In this document: positions 5,370-7,962 of the stretch, one piece after another
Position numbering within the stretch: the stretch's first letter is position 1
How the letters are laid out: every line of letters starts with the position of its first letter
NCBI GenBank assembly: GCA_900769975.1
Contig: CAAGIR010000052.1
Coordinates: 1-7,962, forward strand
Direction of reading: 5' to 3'
DNA length: 7,962 nt
DNA from: Spirochaetia bacterium
Lineage (GTDB): Bacteria > Spirochaetota > Spirochaetia > Treponematales > Treponemataceae
Notes under the pieces: generated by a model
The model's input: the letters and a program-made list of their open reading frames with translations, nothing else
What the model was told of the DNA's origin: nothing
Databases searched by the model: none
Program-made: the position numbers and the translations under genes

Positions 5370-7799
5370 TTAGAAAGTATAAATTGCACTCAGCTTTTTA
5401 GTGATTGTCAAAGGATTGTATTCATTTGTGCTGATGCATACTTCGCCGTTTTCTACAGCCGTGCCTCTTACAGCACTATAGTACAAGCGGTCTGCGCCAA
5501 CAGAGAACGAAACAACTTCAAGTCTTTCATTGTTTGGAACATTCTTGAACAGGTTTGTAGCATTGCTGTCTGAAAAATCCACTTTGTAAATCTGATGATA
5601 ACCAGTTTCTTCACCGTTTTTATTAAGCAACGAATATTTCATATACAATGAGCCGTCGTTTTCTATAGTTTGAGAAACTTTTCCTTCCGGCAAATCTACT
5701 TTATTGAATTCATTTAAGAGGCAGCCGTCTGAATCTATAATCTTTACAAAGTAGAAATATTTTTCAGAAGAATAAGACGAATCTGTGTTTGTATACCTAC
5801 CCCAAAGGCTACCATCATCGCCTATTGTGTAATCTTTAATGTCCCAACTATACCAAACCGACTGCACTGCAGGTTTATAAGCCGGATCATCTGTTCCTTT
5901 TATAAAAAACAAATCTGCAAAAGAATAATCTGTTGTTTCACAAAAGGCGTTACCAAACCAAAATAAACGCTCATCATCAGCTGTAATCCATTCCAATGCC
6001 GCCTCGTCAGTAAGTTCAGAATACAACTTTCCGTATGTTTCATCACCTTTAAAGCAATCAAGGCGGAATTCTTTTTCACCGTGCGTATGACATTTTGAAA
6101 AAGCATCTTTTAAAATCTTTGCACAATCTACAGAAGCATCAGCTTTTAAATACGAATTATTAACAGAGGTAAACCCATATTTGTAAGTATAATTAAATAA
6201 GGCGTCACTACAATATCTACCATCATCATTATAATAGTTGCCGTTTTTTTGAAAATATTCAGTTCCTTTTACTTCTGTTGAAGAGTTTACAGGCTTCTCG
6301 CTGTTGCAAAGCAATGTGTCAGTTTCTTTTACATACAAAATATCTGCTAAAAAATTATGTTTGTAACCTGAAGATGAAGAAGAACTTATATAATTTTTAC
6401 CATAAGAGTAATATCCATCCCCAAAAGCGCTATAAAGCAGCAAATTGCGAAGTTTGAATGTGTCAAGAGCTTTTATTGCATCCGCATTTTTTAAGCCTTT
6501 TGTGGCGTTATAAATATCTTCATAGCCTTCAATATCTTTAAAAATATCAAACCGCACATCAACATCATCTGTTGAAATGGAGATAAAATCAGTAGCACTA
6601 TCTCTTACACTACCGACAATATATTCCACAACATTTTCAGGAATCAATGTTCCATCATCATTTACAATTTTTAAATCAACATAATCTGTTCCGTTGTAAT
6701 AACTCACTTCATTTGTATTCCAATATGTTATATATGTATATTCTTTGGCAAAATAAGAATCCCAATACAAATCTGTCGATGTATCATATGCTATAAATTC
6801 CCCGTCATCAAAAGAATTGCCATTGCGTACAGATTTATACAAACCATTATTATTGACATAGTACATAATTTGATTAGTTTCGTCATAAACCCAGTTTTGC
6901 AAATCAGAATTAGAAGAGTTATAGTAAATATTAAAATAGTTATTCGGATTCTGAACTGGAATTGCACGCAAGAATTTCGCAGAAGAGCCAGAATTCCATC
7001 TTGAACCTTCCACAAAAATAATCTGCCCATCACCTGTAATTTTGAAAGAATTATATTCCGTTCCTGCTACGCCTGCTGTTAATTTTGTAATTTCATTTGT
7101 TTTTGGATCAAATTTGTAAATAATACTATAGCTGTCAGAAGAATTATAAGTTCGCGCCATATAATAAAGATTTCCAGCGTCATCAAACTTAATTCCGTTA
7201 TACAGATCCAAACGCTGATAAGTAACATTATAAGAATCAGAACCATTGTCTATTCTAAGAATATCTGCAATCGTGTTATCTTCATGAATGCAGAGAAGCT
7301 GTCCCAATGTTTTATATTCCTGTTGAGAATCAACAGTATTTCCGTTCTCATCTACAGTAACTTTTTTTTCGTAGAACCAGCTTTGCCCATCAAAAACCAC
7401 AAAAATATCGTTTGAGCCTTCCAACGGCGACTTATAAATTTCCTTTACAGTTGCAAGATTTGCATTTTCCGCCAATGTAATAGCAGACTCAAAAGAACCA
7501 TCCGCAAGAATCTTAAGAAGCGGCGAATCATCAATAGAAGAATCTTCTACCGCACGTGCATTTCTGCTGTATGCTGCACGACTTAAAGAATCTTTGTCTA
7601 CAGCTACAATTGCCTTTGCATTTGAAAAATCAAATTTCAAACCACTTTTAATAACACTAGAATATTTTTCTTCTTCTTTGCTTTCTTCTTCTTTTATCCC
7701 CTCTCCTTTTGTTGCATCATTTGAACCGTTTGCACAACCAAATAACGACAAAGCAAAAACCAGAGAAACCGCAGATAACAGTTTACTAATTTTTTTCAT
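5370..7799 (-). CDS. Large lipoprotein of unknown function with beta-propeller-like motifs
   Basis: I do not recognise this 809-residue protein. It has a lipoprotein signal (MKK, hydrophobic core at 7-20, lipobox LFGC with Cys22 as the lipidated residue), so it is exported and membrane-anchored. A Glu/Lys-rich flexible linker follows (about 28-46), then an Arg/Ser segment (73-82). The remainder is rich in Tyr, Asp, Asn and Ser. Recurrent aspartate-glycine-aromatic hairpin motifs occur: DDAGNLYYMA (206-215), TGDGQIIFVE (255-264), ETNQIMYYV (307-315), GDDGSLWGRY (660-669), ENDGSLYMKY (713-722) and SVGADRLYYS (766-775). These suggest beta-propeller-like blades. A more helical, Cys-containing insert spans about 555-625. 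AGGAGG (7810-7805) lies 5 bases before the ATG. It is convergent with flaB and ends at a shared terminator. The function, and whether it is at the surface or in the periplasm, is unknown. Confidence 0.88.
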   Translation of the reverse strand: MKKISKLLSAVSLVFALSLFGCANGSNDATKGEGIKEEESKEEEKYSSVIKSGLKFDFSNAKAIVAVDKDSLSRAAYSRNARAVEDSSIDDSPLLKILADGSFESAITLAENANLATVKEIYKSPLEGSNDIFVVFDGQSWFYEKKVTVDENGNTVDSQQEYKTLGQLLCIHEDNTIADILRIDNGSDSYNVTYQRLDLYNGIKFDDAGNLYYMARTYNSSDSYSIIYKFDPKTNEITKLTAGVAGTEYNSFKITGDGQIIFVEGSRWNSGSSAKFLRAIPVQNPNNYFNIYYNSSNSDLQNWVYDETNQIMYYVNNNGLYKSVRNGNSFDDGEFIAYDTSTDLYWDSYFAKEYTYITYWNTNEVSYYNGTDYVDLKIVNDDGTLIPENVVEYIVGSVRDSATDFISISTDDVDVRFDIFKDIEGYEDIYNATKGLKNADAIKALDTFKLRNLLLYSAFGDGYYSYGKNYISSSSSSGYKHNFLADILYVKETDTLLCNSEKPVNSSTEVKGTEYFQKNGNYYNDDGRYCSDALFNYTYKYGFTSVNNSYLKADASVDCAKILKDAFSKCHTHGEKEFRLDCFKGDETYGKLYSELTDEAALEWITADDERLFWFGNAFCETTDYSFADLFFIKGTDDPAYKPAVQSVWYSWDIKDYTIGDDGSLWGRYTNTDSSYSSEKYFYFVKIIDSDGCLLNEFNKVDLPEGKVSQTIENDGSLYMKYSLLNKNGEETGYHQIYKVDFSDSNATNLFKNVPNNERLEVVSFSVGADRLYYSAVRGTAVENGEVCISTNEYNPLTITKKLSAIYTF

Positions 7800-7809
7800 A
7801 AAAACCTCC

Positions 7810-7825
7810 TGTAAAACAGTTTACA
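7810..7825. repeat. 6-base-pair palindrome next to the lipoprotein ribosome binding site
   Basis: TGTAAA (7810-7815) and TTTACA (7820-7825) form a stem with a 4-base loop, one base of which overlaps the Shine-Dalgarno of the minus-strand lipoprotein gene. It could be an operator or a small leader hairpin. No convincing -35/-10 pair was found between it and the insertion-sequence end. Confidence 0.35.
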
Positions 7826-7845
7826 AAACAAACTTCTAAAGAAAT

Positions 7846-7962
7846 TGAACTGACCCCATAAATTAGGACACCCACGGAGGTGTAAAATATGGGAAAAAAT
7901 CAAATCTACAGCATTGACTTCAAGTTGCAAGTTGTAGGAAAATACGAGCAGGGAAAATGCGG
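7846..7962 (+). mobile_element. Left end of an IS3-family (IS150-like) insertion sequence, partial
   Basis: TGAACTGACCCCATAAATT and the following AGGACA (7846-7870) look like the terminal inverted repeat of IS3-family elements of the IS150 group, which typically begin TGxACTGxxCCC. The orfA start follows within 20 bases, as expected. The right end and any target duplication are outside the window. Confidence 0.75.
7889..7962 (+). CDS. IS3-family transposase OrfA, N-terminal fragment
   Basis: GGAGG (7876-7880) lies 8 bases before the ATG. The 24 complete codons (starting MGKNQIYSIDFKLQVV) match the beginning of the helix-turn-helix DNA-binding OrfA of IS3-family elements, which usually open with a Lys/Tyr-rich segment followed by FKLxVVxxY. 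In this family OrfA is joined to the DDE-type OrfB by programmed frameshifting. The gene is cut by the window edge, so intactness is unknown. Confidence 0.75.
   Translation, partial: MGKNQIYSIDFKLQVVGKYEQGKC

Noticed and set aside
7594..7839. Plus-strand open frame of 81 codons opposite the lipoprotein start
   Set aside because: It is antisense to the signal peptide and linker of a well-supported gene, with no ribosome binding site and no domain.

Overview
The window looks like a chromosomal segment from a gut- or rumen-type Treponema, or a close spirochaete relative. The strongest evidence is a 286-residue, cysteine-free core flagellin of the periplasmic FlaB type, preceded by a textbook sigma-28 promoter. 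The AT-rich coding, a large unrecognised lipoprotein and dispersed repeats between genes agree with this. The genus is inferred from protein character, not from a database match.

Layout, left to right. Positions 1-11 hold only the first codons of a minus-strand gene with a good ribosome binding site. About 250 bases separate it from the next gene, including a C/T/A-rich short-repeat tract that is almost free of G on the plus strand. A plus-strand cluster follows: a periplasmic S41 carboxy-terminal processing protease (266-1774), the 16S rRNA m3U1498 methyltransferase RsmE starting on the very next base (1775-2584), and a divergent WecG/TagA/CpsF-family protein (2664-3410) that appears to lack the usual catalytic motif. 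Then comes about 410 bases of GC-rich, repeat- and hairpin-containing DNA without a credible gene. A small membrane-anchored protein with an internally duplicated four-cysteine zinc-ribbon motif lies at 3821-4219. The flagellin gene (4424-5284) follows, with its own sigma-28 promoter and a structured leader of about 100 bases. A bidirectional terminator separates it from a convergent minus-strand gene (5370-7799) for an 809-residue lipoprotein of unknown function with beta-propeller-like motifs. At the right edge the left end of an IS3-family (IS150-like) insertion sequence begins about 46 bases upstream of the lipoprotein start codon and runs out of the window.

The genes do not form one pathway. 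The protease-RsmE-WecG-like block is a probable operon of cell-envelope and ribosome housekeeping genes. The flagellin is a separate, late-class motility unit. The lipoprotein is an accessory surface or periplasmic protein.

The most unusual signals are these: two genes (266 and 3821) whose -10 box sits 6-7 bases before the ATG with no ribosome binding site, which predicts leaderless mRNAs; the degenerate GT26-type protein; the duplicated zinc-ribbon membrane protein; the repeat mosaics; and possible RNA folding in the flagellin leader. I see no convincing undescribed multi-gene system.
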